From: Pikeienuella litoralis
Lineage (GTDB): Bacteria > Pseudomonadota > Alphaproteobacteria > Rhodobacterales > Rhodobacteraceae
Length of the DNA: 64,000 bases
NCBI RefSeq assembly: GCF_037646705.1
Contig: NZ_JBBHER010000001.1
Coordinates: forward strand, 62,001 to 126,000
Reading direction: 5' to 3'
Shown piece after piece: positions 1 to 9,486 of this stretch; the first letter of the stretch is position 1; each line of letters opens with the position of its first letter. Under the pieces are notes generated by a model. It saw only the letters and a list, made by a program, of their open reading frames with translations. It did not search any database and had not been told where the DNA came from. The translations under genes and the position numbers were made by a program.

Positions 1-173
1 CCCGATTGAAGACGGCGCGCGCCGACTGATGGGGAGCGTCATGGTCCCTGCATACCCCCCTATTTTAAACGAGTTCGAAGGCGCGCCAAGGAGAAAGCGT
101 CCCGAATAGTGATGCGCCCCCTGCGTTTCGACCGGGCGCGGCGGGAGGAGCTTCTGGATTCGCCGGCCGATCC

Positions 174-860
174 GTGTTTTTCTTCCTCTGCGCCGCAGCC
201 GGCGGCGCGACCAACCAGAGGCCGCCGCAGTTGGCTGTTGACGCGCCTGTTTTCGCTCCAGAGCCCGATCCGGCGCTGATCGCATGCCATGCGTGCGACG
301 CGCTGCTTGTCGAGCCGCCGATGAGGCCGGGCGCGCGGGCGCGCTGTCCGCGCTGCGGAGCGGTGCTGACGACGGAGCGGGCCGGGGCGCTCGACAGCGT
401 GCTGGCGGCGGCGATCTCCACGGTCGTGTTGCTGGCGGCGGCGGTGTTTCTGCCGTTCATCACGATCGAGGCCGCCGGTCGGCACCGGGACGCGGCCGTG
501 TTCGACGCGATCATCGCCGCCGGCGGGGAGGCGTGGCCTCTCGCGGTCGCGGTCGGCGCCATGGTCGTCGCCCTGCCGCTGGCGCGCGCGCTGGCGCTGC
601 TCTGGGTCCTGGCGCCGATCAGGCTCGGCTTCGCGCCCGCCCCGCAGGCCCGCGCCGCGTTTCGGCTGGCGATCGAACTCAGGCCCTGGTCGATGATGGA
701 GATCTTCATCATCGGGGTCGCGGTGGCGCTGGTGAAGATCTCGGGCATGGCGATTGTCGGGCTCGGCGCCGCGTTCTGGCTCTTCGTCGCGCTTGCGGCG
801 GTCGCGCTTTACGAGGACACGGCGCTTTGTCGGCGGACGATCTGGCGGATCCTGTCATGA
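174..860 (+). CDS. pqiA: PqiA-type membrane protein, first half
   Basis: This is an inner-membrane subunit of a paraquat-inducible (Pqi/Let) intermembrane lipid-transport system. Two CxxC pairs (about residues 38-41 and 58-61, CHAC and CPRC) form the zinc-ribbon head typical of PqiA, followed by four hydrophobic segments. E. coli PqiA carries two such modules in one chain; here they are two genes, and this is the first. The GTG at 174 has a purine-rich stretch (gggaggag) only about 24 bases upstream, so an in-frame TTG at 231 is a possible alternative start. Its stop overlaps the start of the next gene (ATGA), so the two are translationally coupled. Confidence 0.85.
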   Translation: MFFFLCAAAGGATNQRPPQLAVDAPVFAPEPDPALIACHACDALLVEPPMRPGARARCPRCGAVLTTERAGALDSVLAAAISTVVLLAAAVFLPFITIEAAGRHRDAAVFDAIIAAGGEAWPLAVAVGAMVVALPLARALALLWVLAPIRLGFAPAPQARAAFRLAIELRPWSMMEIFIIGVAVALVKISGMAIVGLGAAFWLFVALAAVALYEDTALCRRTIWRILS

Positions 861-1486
861 GCGCGGCGGCGCGCCCGTTTCTGACGGCGCGCGGCTCGCG
901 CCGCGTCGGCTGCGAGATCTGCGGGCTCGCGGCGCCGGCCGGCGCGCATGTGTGCCGGCGGTGCGGCGCGCATCTGCCCCGCGATGGGCGGCGCAGTCTC
1001 GCGGCGGTCTGGTTCTGGCTGATCGCGGGGCTCGCGCTTTACATCCCGGCCAATCTTCATCCGATGCTGATCTCCACCTATCTCGGCCGGGTGAGCGGCA
1101 GCACCATCGTCGGCGGCGTGGTCGATCTCGCCACGCACGGCGCCTGGGGGGTGGCCGCGATCGTCTTCTTCGCCAGCGTCGTGATTCCGATCACGAAGTT
1201 TCTCATCATCGCCCGGCTGGCGTTGATGGCGGGCGGCGGCCCGGCGCTTGGCGCGAAGCGCGCCATCGGCCTTTACGAAGCGGTGGAGTTCATCGGCCGC
1301 TGGTCGATGATCGATGTTTTCGTCGTCGCTATTCTCGCCGCGCTGGTGCAAATGGGCTTTCTCGCCCGGCTCGAGCCGGGGCCGGCGGCGGCGCTCTTCG
1401 CGCTTTCCGTCGCCTGTACGATGTTTTCGGCGCGCGCGTTTGACCCGCGCCTGATCTGGGACCGGATCGGAGGGCGGCATGGCTGA
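857..1486 (+). CDS. pqiA: PqiA-type membrane protein, second half
   Basis: This is the second PqiA module, 209 aa. CxxC pairs at residues 19-22 and 33-36 form the zinc ribbon, followed by four membrane segments that include the stretch YIPANLHPM, typical of the family. It presumably pairs with the preceding protein to make the equivalent of one full-length PqiA in the inner membrane. The start overlaps the upstream stop by 4 bases, and the next gene begins 8 bases before this one ends, so the cluster is a tight operon. Assignment to the family is firm; the transported lipid is unknown. Confidence 0.87.
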   Translation: MSAAARPFLTARGSRRVGCEICGLAAPAGAHVCRRCGAHLPRDGRRSLAAVWFWLIAGLALYIPANLHPMLISTYLGRVSGSTIVGGVVDLATHGAWGVAAIVFFASVVIPITKFLIIARLALMAGGGPALGAKRAIGLYEAVEFIGRWSMIDVFVVAILAALVQMGFLARLEPGPAAALFALSVACTMFSARAFDPRLIWDRIGGRHG

Positions 1487-3896
1487 GTCGAACCCGGGCC
1501 CGGTTCCGCCGGATATGGAGCCGACGCCGCGCCGGACGGTCGCGCTGATCTGGGTGTTCCCGCTGATCGCGGTGATCATCGCGCTCGCTCTGCTCTGGCG
1601 CGATTACGCCGAGCGCGGGCCCATGATCGAGATCTCCTTCCCGACCGCCGCCGGGCTGAGCGTGGGCGAAACCGCGCTGCGGTACAAGAATGTCGAGGTC
1701 GGGCGGCTGGAGGACCTTCGCTTTTCCGACGATCTGACCCGCGTCATCACGCTTTTCCGCATCGACCCGGACATCGCCCGCTATATCGACAGCGAGGCGG
1801 AATTCTGGGTGGTGCGCCCCGAAGTCTCCTCCCGCGGGGTCAGCGGTCTCGAGACGGTGATCTCCGGCGTCTATGTCGAGGGCGCGTGGGACGCGGCGCC
1901 GGGCGTGGCTCAGCGTGTCTTCATCGGGCTGAACGACCCTCCCCTGACGCCGAGCGACACGCCCGGAAAGCGCGTCCGGCTGCGCAGCCCCGACGGCGGG
2001 GCGCTGTCAGTCGGCGCGCCGATCTTCTTCCGCCGGGTCGAGGTCGGGCGGGTCGAATCCAAGCGCCTCACCCCGGATGGCGAGGGCGTCGAGTTCGACG
2101 TGTTCATCAATGCGCCGAACGACGCCAGATTGACGGAGGGGACCCGGTTCTGGGTCGTTTCCGGAGTGGACATCAGCTTCGGCGCCGATGGGGCGCAGTT
2201 TCGCATCGGATCCCTGTCCTCGCTTTTGCAAGGCGGAGCGGCGTTCCGGGATTTCTCGGACGGGACGGCGGAGCCGGTGGAGGCCGGCCATGTCTATACG
2301 CTTTACGACACGCCGCGCGACGCCCGTTCCGAGGTGATGGAGACGGACCCGGGCGAGCAGCTCCTGCTCGATGTCTATTTCGGCCGCTCGGTGCGGGGCC
2401 TTTCGACCGGCGCGCCGGTGGAGCATGAGGGCATTCGCGTCGGCCGGGTCTCGGGGATCGCGGCGCAGATCGACGCGGACGCCGGAACCTTCTCGACCCG
2501 GACCACAGTCGCGATCGCGCCGTCGCTTCTCGGCCTTGAGGAGGGCGACGTGGCCGGCGCGCTGAGATTCATGGAGCGCGCCGTCGCCGATGGGCTCCGG
2601 GCGCAACTGACGCAGGGCAGCCTCCTGACGGGCGAATTGATCGTACGGCTCGTCGATGCGCCGGATTCGCCTCCGGCGACGCTGAGGCGCGGAGATGAGG
2701 GGCGCCCGCTGCTCCCGGCGGTCCCCTCCGATCTTGATGAGATCACCGGCTCGGTCCAGGGCGTGCTCCGGCGGGTGGATCAATTGCCGATCGAGGCGAT
2801 TTTCGACAATGCGGTGATCCTGCTCGAGAACATCAACACGCTGATCGCCTCCGACGGGGTGCGCGCGGCCCCGAAAAGCATGGTGGCCGCGCTGGACGCG
2901 GCGACGGCGCTCCTGGCCTCTCCCGGTCTCGCCGCCGCGCCGGATGAGGCGGCGGCGCTTCTGGCGCGGCTGAACGCGCTCCTGGAGTCGGATGAAGTCG
3001 CCTCCGCGCGCGCCGATCTGGCCGCGGCGCTGGCCAGCCTGCGCGCTGTCGCGGAGACGCTGGACGCCTCCGACCTTGCGGGAGAGTCCGCCGCCGCCGC
3101 CGCCGCGCTTCGCGCCCGGCTGGAGGATCCGGCGCTCGCCGGGCTGGCGGGGCGGCTTGACGAGGCGTCCGCCGCCGCCGCCGCGCTTCTGTCCGCTCCG
3201 GCGTTGCAAGCGGCGCCGGAGCGGGCGGTGGCCGCGCTCGACGCGTTGGAGGCGCTCTTGTCCGACCCGGCTCTGCGGGCGACGCCGGAGGCGCTGAACG
3301 CCGCGCTCGCGTCGCTCGGGAGCTTGCTGGACGATCCGGCGCTTCGCGCCGCCCCGGCGGAATTGACGGCTGGAGTCGCGTCCGCGCGCGCGCTGGTTCA
3401 GGCCCTTGAGCAGGAGAACGCGGCGGCGGAGCTCTCGGGCGCGCTGCGGGCGGCGCGGGCGCTGTTCGACGATCCGGCGCTCAGGCGTTTCTCCGGCGAG
3501 GCCGCGGCGACGGCCGCCGCGCTCCGTGAGATCCTCGCCGCGCCGGGCGCGACGGAGCTGCCGGCTTCGGCGACGGCGGCGCTCACCGCCAGCGCCGCGC
3601 TGCTGGACCGTCTCCGCGAGGATGATCTCGCCGGAACCGCCGCCGCCGCGCTCAAGAGCCTCGACGCGGCCACCACGGCGGTGAGGCGCGCGACCGAAGG
3701 AACGCCGGAGCTGATCCGGCGGCTCTCCACGCTCGCGGCGCGGACGGACGATATCCTCGCCTCCGTCGATGTCGGCTCGGAGCTGAATTACGAGACCGTC
3801 GCCGCGATCCGCGAAATCCGCGACGCGGCGCGGGCGATCAGCGATCTCGCCGATCTGGTCGAGCGCCAGCCGAACGCCCTGATCATCGGGAAATGA
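1479..3896 (+). CDS. pqiB: MCE-domain protein, PqiB type, with long repetitive C-terminus
   Basis: This is the periplasm-spanning MCE (MlaD-like) component of the Pqi system. One membrane anchor (residues 21-41) is followed by three MCE domains at about 48-139, 165-255 and 293-392, as in E. coli PqiB (546 aa). PqiB-type proteins form hexameric tubes bridging the inner and outer membranes for lipid movement. At 805 aa this one is much longer: from about residue 420 to the end it is an Ala/Leu-rich helical region built from roughly 30-40-residue units with recurring DPALRAAPE-like motifs. It overlaps the genes on both sides (8 and 4 bases). The extension may lengthen the tube, which is inference. 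Confidence 0.88.
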   Translation: MAESNPGPVPPDMEPTPRRTVALIWVFPLIAVIIALALLWRDYAERGPMIEISFPTAAGLSVGETALRYKNVEVGRLEDLRFSDDLTRVITLFRIDPDIARYIDSEAEFWVVRPEVSSRGVSGLETVISGVYVEGAWDAAPGVAQRVFIGLNDPPLTPSDTPGKRVRLRSPDGGALSVGAPIFFRRVEVGRVESKRLTPDGEGVEFDVFINAPNDARLTEGTRFWVVSGVDISFGADGAQFRIGSLSSLLQGGAAFRDFSDGTAEPVEAGHVYTLYDTPRDARSEVMETDPGEQLLLDVYFGRSVRGLSTGAPVEHEGIRVGRVSGIAAQIDADAGTFSTRTTVAIAPSLLGLEEGDVAGALRFMERAVADGLRAQLTQGSLLTGELIVRLVDAPDSPPATLRRGDEGRPLLPAVPSDLDEITGSVQGVLRRVDQLPIEAIFDNAVILLENINTLIASDGVRAAPKSMVAALDAATALLASPGLAAAPDEAAALLARLNALLESDEVASARADLAAALASLRAVAETLDASDLAGESAAAAAALRARLEDPALAGLAGRLDEASAAAAALLSAPALQAAPERAVAALDALEALLSDPALRATPEALNAALASLGSLLDDPALRAAPAELTAGVASARALVQALEQENAAAELSGALRAARALFDDPALRRFSGEAAATAAALREILAAPGATELPASATAALTASAALLDRLREDDLAGTAAAALKSLDAATTAVRRATEGTPELIRRLSTLAARTDDILASVDVGSELNYETVAAIREIRDAARAISDLADLVERQPNALIIGK

Positions 3897-4474
3897 ACAT
3901 CATGCGCCGTATTTTCACGCTTCTCGCACCCCTCGCCGTCGCCGCGTGCATGGCCGCGCCGGCGCCGTCTCTCTATCTTCTCGAGGCGCCGAAAGGCGCC
4001 GCGGCCCCTCCGGCGGAAAGCGGCGGGGCTTCGATCGGGCTGCGCGAGATCGCGTTGCCGCTCTATGCGCGCCGCCTGCAGATCGCCGCGCAGGACGAGA
4101 GCGGCGCGATCACCGCGGCGGATGAGCGGCGCTGGGCGGAGGAGCCGCCGCGCGCCGCGACCCGCCTTCTGGCGCGGCGGCTCGCGGCGATCCGGGGCGC
4201 GCCCGCCTACGCGGACCCCTGGCCGCAAGGGGCGGCGCCGGACCTGATCGCGACTGTGGATGTCGATCGCTTTCTCGGCGGGCTTGGCGGCGACGTCGAT
4301 CTGGTCGGTCAGCTCACCATCTCCCGCGCGGACCGGCGCGGCGGCGCGGCGACCACGCCCTTCGCCATCACCGCCCCTGTCGAAGGCGACGACTACGCCG
4401 CGCTCACGGCGGCCTACGCCGCCGCGCTGGCTGAACTGGCGCAGCTCATCGCCGGCGCCGCGGACGCATATTGA
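3893..4474 (+). CDS. pqiC: PqiC/ABC-transport auxiliary lipoprotein
   Basis: This small lipoprotein has a clear lipobox (LAVAAC, cysteine near residue 19) after a short signal peptide. The rest resembles the ABC-type transport auxiliary (DUF330) family that includes PqiC, an outer-membrane lipoprotein contacting the PqiB tube. It begins within the last codon of the MCE gene and closes the four-gene operon. The first ATG is at 3893; an ATG at 3902 (MRRIFTL) would give a more typical signal peptide. The family call rests on position and lipobox more than on conserved motifs. Confidence 0.8.
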   Translation: MNIMRRIFTLLAPLAVAACMAAPAPSLYLLEAPKGAAAPPAESGGASIGLREIALPLYARRLQIAAQDESGAITAADERRWAEEPPRAATRLLARRLAAIRGAPAYADPWPQGAAPDLIATVDVDRFLGGLGGDVDLVGQLTISRADRRGGAATTPFAITAPVEGDDYAALTAAYAAALAELAQLIAGAADAY

Positions 4475-4486
4475 GCGGAGGCTCGG

Positions 4487-4795
4487 TCAGCCGCCGCGCC
4501 TGAGCGCCTCGATTTCGCTCCTTGCGGCGCCCAGCGCCTCCATCGCCGCCTGAAGCTCGGCCTCCCGTTCGCGGAGCGCGGCGGCCGCCTTCTCCTGCGC
4601 GAGCCGCGCCTCGGCGGAGATCCGGTCGCGGTCGGCTTCGGTCGTCAGCAATTCGGCGGCCAGCTCGTCCGCGCGATCGCTGCGAGGAGACGACGCGGAG
4701 ATGAGGCGCAACCAGAGGGAATGCGCGAGCCAACCGACAAGAAACGCCGCCAGCAGCGCGCCGGCGATGGCGATCGCAATCTCCGCGCGGGTCAT
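4487..4795 (-). CDS. Small membrane-anchored coiled-coil protein
   Basis: A 102-aa protein with one N-terminal membrane segment (about residues 5-27) followed by a charged Ala/Glu/Arg-rich helix (about 40-98) that looks like a coiled coil. I do not recognise the family. Its ATG overlaps the stop of the upstream OmpA-family gene (ATGA at 4792-4795), so it is probably co-translated with it and may tether or space envelope components. Convergent with the Pqi operon, with 12 bases between the stops. Confidence 0.7.
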   Translation of the reverse strand: MTRAEIAIAIAGALLAAFLVGWLAHSLWLRLISASSPRSDRADELAAELLTTEADRDRISAEARLAQEKAAAALREREAELQAAMEALGAARSEIEALRRGG

Positions 4796-6663
4796 CGCGT
4801 TCCCTCCTTCGCAAGATTCCTGAACTCGATCCGGCGGTTTTGCGCCCGCCCCGCCTCGGTGGCGTTGTCGGCGATCGGCTCCGCTTCGCCATATCCCTCC
4901 GCCGTAAGCATGTTCAGCCGCGCTCCGGCTTGCAGAAGCGCGGCGAGAACCGCTTCCGCCCGCGCCCGGCTGAGCCGGAGATTGCCGGATTCCGAGCCCT
5001 GAGAATCGGTGTGGCCGGCGATTTCGATCGGCCCGCCGGCGCAGCGCCCGAGCGTCTCCGCGAGACGGGCGAGCACCGGCGCGCTGGAGGGATCGATGTC
5101 GGCCGAGCCCGGCGCGAAGCCGATCGGATCGGCCGCGGCGACGGCGGTCAACTCGCTGGCGCAGCGCGACGCCGGCAACGGCTCCGCCGCCGCCAGCCGC
5201 GCGGGCGAGACCGTGATCCGGGTCTTTGCGCTGATGGCGGGCTCCGCGCCTTCGGCGAGCCGCTGCTGAACGGCGGAGATGACGAGCGGGTCCAGAGCCA
5301 CCCCCTCGATCAGGGCGGCGTCGGCGTCCAGCCGGCCTTCGCCGCTCTCCAGTTGCGAAAGGGCGGCGATCATCGCCATCGCCGCGCCGCGCCAGCCGGG
5401 CGGGAACGCGCCGCCATAGGTCAACGCGGTTTCGACCTCGTCGCCGGGCGCCGTCGCGCGGGCGTAGGCCGCGAGGCTCTCCCCGGTCAGCAAATCGGGC
5501 GCGGCGCCTGAAATCCGGAGCCGCGCGCCGTCGAGCGAGAGCGTGAGAACCGCGTCCGGCGCTGCGGCGGCGTCCGCGGGCGGCGGCGGGGCGGCGGCGG
5601 GCGGTTCGGGCGCGGCGAGGTCGGCGGAGGACAGGCTGGCCAGCCGATAGGACGGCGGCAGCGCCTTCCGCAGATCCGCCGCCGCCTGTTGAAAGGCGCG
5701 CCGGGTGGTTGGGGGCCTCGCCGTGAGGCGGGCGCGCTGGCCGATCAGGCTCACTTCGCCCGCCGGGAGCGCCGCGAGCGCGGCGAGCGCCGCCTCCGCC
5801 GCCGCGCCCCAGTCCGGAGGCGCCCCGGGGCCGACGGCGCAAGCGGCGGGCGCGCCGCCAAGAGGCGCCGCCAGCGCGATGATCCGCGCGGCCTCGTCGG
5901 CGTCGGACGCGGCGCAGGTCGTCAGGCCGGCGGCGCCGGGGCCGGTCTCCGCGCGGATGACGAACGTCGCCGCCGGCGCCGGCGCGGGCGCGAGGTCGGA
6001 GCGGACCGTCCAGCCCGCCGCCTCCACCTTCGCCATCGCGGCCTCGATCCGGTCGCGGCCGCCATCGTCGCGGGCGATGCCGGAGAGCGCGAGCCGGCCT
6101 GGCGTCAGCTCCACCCGCCCATGGGTCAGGTTCGCGGCGATCTCCGCGGCGGGGCGGGCGATCGCGGCCCAGTCGCGGGGGCCGGGCGCCGCGTCCGCGC
6201 GGCTGAGATCGCTGAGCGCGAGCGCCGGCGCCGCGTCGCCGAGCGCCGCCGCCAACGCGGCTTGCGCGCCGGCGCCGGGGGCCGCCCCGATGATCGTGAG
6301 ATCGCCCGCGCCGCGCATGATCGTGACAGTCGCCTCAGGCGCCGCCGCGCCCGCGCCCGCAGCCGGCCGGATCGTCGCGCCGTTGAGGATGATCGCGCGG
6401 AAGGGGCGCGTTGCTCCCGCAGTCTGGGCCAGCAGCGTCAGCGCCTCGGCGCGCGCGATCTCGTTCGGCGCCTCTCCGGTCAGAGTGAGGCGCAGGCCGT
6501 CGGCGTCGACGCCCGCCCAGGACCACCCTTCCGCGGAGAGCGCGGCTTCAGCCCGGGCGCGCGCGCCATCTTCGAGCAGCCGCGCGCCATGAAACCCCGC
6601 GAGCCCGACTGCGACCGCGGCCGCAAGAAGGATCGGCGCGGCCTTGCGCCACCTGTCAGCCAC
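4792..6663 (-). CDS. OmpA-family protein with BON-like repeats
   Basis: Envelope protein of about 623 aa. The last ~120 residues form an OmpA-like peptidoglycan-binding domain: FAPGSADIDPSS, the GHTDSQGS loop and a C-terminal NRRIEF are all present. The long middle part has repeated short alpha/beta units with Leu-Thr-Gly-Ala patterns resembling BON domains. I chose the GTG at 6663, which starts VADRWRKAAPILLAAA, a good signal/anchor sequence; the ATG at 6708 would add an unlikely 15-residue leader. It is probably anchored in the inner membrane with the OmpA domain gripping the cell wall. It overlaps the small coiled-coil gene by 4 bases. Confidence 0.8.
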   Translation of the reverse strand: MADRWRKAAPILLAAAVAVGLAGFHGARLLEDGARARAEAALSAEGWSWAGVDADGLRLTLTGEAPNEIARAEALTLLAQTAGATRPFRAIILNGATIRPAAGAGAAAPEATVTIMRGAGDLTIIGAAPGAGAQAALAAALGDAAPALALSDLSRADAAPGPRDWAAIARPAAEIAANLTHGRVELTPGRLALSGIARDDGGRDRIEAAMAKVEAAGWTVRSDLAPAPAPAATFVIRAETGPGAAGLTTCAASDADEAARIIALAAPLGGAPAACAVGPGAPPDWGAAAEAALAALAALPAGEVSLIGQRARLTARPPTTRRAFQQAAADLRKALPPSYRLASLSSADLAAPEPPAAAPPPPADAAAAPDAVLTLSLDGARLRISGAAPDLLTGESLAAYARATAPGDEVETALTYGGAFPPGWRGAAMAMIAALSQLESGEGRLDADAALIEGVALDPLVISAVQQRLAEGAEPAISAKTRITVSPARLAAAEPLPASRCASELTAVAAADPIGFAPGSADIDPSSAPVLARLAETLGRCAGGPIEIAGHTDSQGSESGNLRLSRARAEAVLAALLQAGARLNMLTAEGYGEAEPIADNATEAGRAQNRRIEFRNLAKEGTR

Positions 6664-6827
6664 GCCGCACGCTCCGTTCCGGGCCGGGCGGCCTTCCAGT
6701 ATTCGCACTCGTCGATGTCACGCGCATGGTCGCGGCTTAGCACGGGTCGGCGCGCCCCGGAAGCGGGTGCGTTTACGGGCCGCGCCGCCGCCGTTATGCT
6801 CCGCCGCGAAGCCGGGCGGAGCGGACC

Positions 6828-8048
6828 ATGAAACAGCGGATCGTCATTATCGGCGGCGGACAGGCCGGCGCGGCGATGGCGGCGAAGCTGCGCGCGCTTG
6901 GTCATCAAGGGCCGCTGACGCTCGTCTGCGAGGAGCCCGCGCCGCCCTATCAACGCCCGCCGCTTTCCAAGAAATACCTTCTCGGCGAGATGGAGGAGGC
7001 GCGGCTCTATCTTCGCCCGGCCGAATATTACGCCGACCAGAAGATCGCGCTGCTCACCGGACTCGCCGCCGCCCGGATCGACCGGACGGCGCGCGAGGTG
7101 ACGCTCAGCGACGGGCGGACGCTCGCCTATGACCGTCTGGCGCTGACCACGGGCGCGCGTCCACGGCTTTTGCCGGCGACGATCGGCGGCGCGCTTGGCG
7201 GCGTCTATCCGGTGCGGACGCTTGGCGATGTCGACGCGATGGCGGCCGAATTTCGCGCCGGCGCGCGCGTGCTGATCGTCGGCGGCGGCTATATCGGGCT
7301 GGAGGCGGCGGCGGTGGCGGCGCTTCGCGGGCTCCGCGTCACGCTCATCGAGCTTGCGGACCGGATCCTTCAGCGGGTCGCGGCGCCGGAGACTTCGGCC
7401 TATTTCCGCGCGCTCCATCAGCGCCATGGCGTCGCGATCCGGGAAGGGGTCGCGCTCGAGCGGCTTGAGGGCGCTGACCGGGTGACGCGCGCGGCGCTCT
7501 CCACGGGGGAGACGCTCGACATCGATTTCGCGTTGGTCGGCGTCGGCGTCCTGCCGAATCAGGAGCTGGCGGCGGCGGCGGGGCTCATGGTTGGCGACGG
7601 GATCGAGGTGGACGCGGCGGGGCGGACCTCGGACCCGGCGATCTTCGCCGCCGGCGATTGCGCCTCCTTCCCCTATGGAGGCCAGCGGGTCCGGCTGGAA
7701 TGCGTGCAGAACGCCATCGACCAGGCCGAGGCGGCGGCGGCGGCGATGCTGGGCGAGGCCGTCTCCTATGCGCCGACGCCGTGGTTCTGGTCCGATCAAT
7801 ACGACGTGAAACTTCAGATCGCCGGGCTGAACCGGGGCTATGAGCGCACGTTTCTCCGCCCGGGGGCGAATGGCGCGCAGTCGGTCTGGTATTACCGCGG
7901 CGACCGGTTGATCGCGGTCGATGCGATGAACGATCCGCGCGCCTATATGGTCGGCAAGCGGCTCATCGAAGCGGGGAAAAGCCCGCCGCCCGAGATGGCG
8001 TCGGATCCGGCGGTCGAGGTGAAAAGCCTGCTCGCCGTCGCGGGCTGA
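6828..8048 (+). CDS. FAD-dependent ferredoxin/rubredoxin reductase family oxidoreductase
   Basis: A 406-aa NAD(P)H-dependent flavoprotein of the putidaredoxin/rhodocoxin reductase type. There is an N-terminal FAD-binding IIGGGQAG motif, a second Rossmann motif LIVGGGYIG near residue 150 for NAD(P)H, the FAD-contacting segment FAAGDCA near residue 275, and a C-terminal reductase domain beginning around PWFWSDQY. Such enzymes pass electrons to a 2Fe-2S ferredoxin serving a P450 or ring hydroxylase. No ferredoxin or oxygenase lies next to it, so the partner is elsewhere. It is monocistronic and convergent with dnaA. Confidence 0.88.
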   Translation: MKQRIVIIGGGQAGAAMAAKLRALGHQGPLTLVCEEPAPPYQRPPLSKKYLLGEMEEARLYLRPAEYYADQKIALLTGLAAARIDRTAREVTLSDGRTLAYDRLALTTGARPRLLPATIGGALGGVYPVRTLGDVDAMAAEFRAGARVLIVGGGYIGLEAAAVAALRGLRVTLIELADRILQRVAAPETSAYFRALHQRHGVAIREGVALERLEGADRVTRAALSTGETLDIDFALVGVGVLPNQELAAAAGLMVGDGIEVDAAGRTSDPAIFAAGDCASFPYGGQRVRLECVQNAIDQAEAAAAAMLGEAVSYAPTPWFWSDQYDVKLQIAGLNRGYERTFLRPGANGAQSVWYYRGDRLIAVDAMNDPRAYMVGKRLIEAGKSPPPEMASDPAVEVKSLLAVAG

Positions 8049-8054
8049 GGCGGT

Positions 8055-9407
8055 TCAGGCCTCCAGCATCCGGCGAAGCAGTTCGACGTCCTCAGCCATC
8101 TGGCTGTCGGTGTCGGTCAGCGATTCGACCCGCTTGACCGCGTGCATCACCGTCGTGTGGTCGCGGCCGCCGAATTTGCGGCCGATCTCCGGCAGGCTCT
8201 TGGAGGTCAGCGTTTTCGCCAGATACATCGCCACCTGACGCGGCCGCGCGATGGCGCGCGCGCGCCTCGGGGAGGTCATGTCCGTGAGGCGCAGGTTATA
8301 ATGCTCCGCCACCTTGCGCATGATCTCGTCGATCGTGACCTTGCGGTCCGAAGCGCGAAGGAGGTCCGCAAGGCACTCCTGGGCCATGTCGAGCGTGACC
8401 TCGCGGCCGACGAGCGAGGCGAACGCGAAGAGCCGCGTCAGCGCGCCTTCGAGCACGCGGACGTTCGACGAAATCCTGTGCGCCAGAAGCTCCAGCACCT
8501 TGGGGTCGAACTTGACCGATGGCTCGCGCGCCAGCGCGATCTCGACCTTGGATTGGAGGATGCCGAGCCGAAGCTCGTAATCGGTCGGATGGATGTCGAC
8601 GACCAGCCCCCATTGCAACCGGGAGCGGATCCGGTCCTCCAGATGTTCGATGTCGCCCGGCGCGCGGTCGCCCGAGATGACGATCTGCTTGCCGCTGTCG
8701 ATCAGCGCGTTGAATGTGTGAAAGAACTCGATCTGCGTGGAGTTCTTTCCGGCGATGAACTGCACGTCGTCGACCATCAGGACGTCGACTGAACGGAACT
8801 GCTCCTTGAAGGCGATGGTGTTGTCTTTCCGGATCGCCTGAATGAAGCGATACATGAACTGTTCCGCGGAAAGATACAGCACGTTGCGCGCCGGCGTGCG
8901 CTCGGCGATCCGCCACGAGATCGCGTGCATGAGATGGGTCTTGCCGAGCCCGACCCCGCCGTGAAGGAAGACCGGATTGTACACTACGCTATCGTCTTCC
9001 GCGACACGGCGCGACGCCGCGTAGGCCAGCTCGTTCGGGCGCCCGACGATGAATTCGTCAAAGGTGAAGCGCCGCTCCAGCGGGGCGGAGCGGAGCGCTG
9101 CGGCGGGTTCGGGCGCGTCGCCATCCGGGCTTCGCGGCGCGCCATTGGGCGGACTGGCGGCGCCGGCGGCCACGACGACCTGCGCGCAGCGCCCGCCCGC
9201 CTCGTTGAGCGCGGAGGAAATTTCACCGGCGTAATGCCGGCGGACCCAATCGGCGACGAACTCCGACGGCGCCTCGAGCCGCGCGGTGTCCGCGGCGAGG
9301 CCGCAAAAGGTCAGCGGCTTGATCCACCTGCCCCAGGCCGCGGCGCCGATCTCGGTCTTCACGATCCCGCACGCGTCAGCCCACACCCGAGCGTCTTGAC
9401 TCGTCAT
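8055..9407 (-). CDS. dnaA: Chromosomal replication initiator DnaA
   Basis: The 450-aa replication initiator, an AAA+ ATPase that binds DnaA boxes and melts the origin. It has the N-terminal helicase-contact domain (starting about residue 7), a Walker A motif GGVGLGKTHL, a Walker B region VLMVDDVQF, and the C-terminal DNA-binding signature GRDHTTVMHAVKRVE. Length is normal. Unlike many bacteria, dnaN and recF do not follow; a convergent flavoprotein gene does. A rhodanese gene lies upstream in the same orientation with an 79-base gap in which I find no good sigma-70 promoter or DnaA box. Confidence 0.98.
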   Translation of the reverse strand: MTSQDARVWADACGIVKTEIGAAAWGRWIKPLTFCGLAADTARLEAPSEFVADWVRRHYAGEISSALNEAGGRCAQVVVAAGAASPPNGAPRSPDGDAPEPAAALRSAPLERRFTFDEFIVGRPNELAYAASRRVAEDDSVVYNPVFLHGGVGLGKTHLMHAISWRIAERTPARNVLYLSAEQFMYRFIQAIRKDNTIAFKEQFRSVDVLMVDDVQFIAGKNSTQIEFFHTFNALIDSGKQIVISGDRAPGDIEHLEDRIRSRLQWGLVVDIHPTDYELRLGILQSKVEIALAREPSVKFDPKVLELLAHRISSNVRVLEGALTRLFAFASLVGREVTLDMAQECLADLLRASDRKVTIDEIMRKVAEHYNLRLTDMTSPRRARAIARPRQVAMYLAKTLTSKSLPEIGRKFGGRDHTTVMHAVKRVESLTDTDSQMAEDVELLRRMLEA

Positions 9408-9486
9408 CGAAGCACTCCCCGCTGTCTTTCGCGCATGGCGCGCCGGGCCGGGCCGCTGACGCGGCGGGACCCGGACGCATCCCGCG

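Noticed and set aside
1..173. Tail of an upstream gene ending at the TGA at 27-29
   Set aside because: Only eight codons are visible, which is too little to support a coding call; the rest of the stretch shows nothing recognisable.
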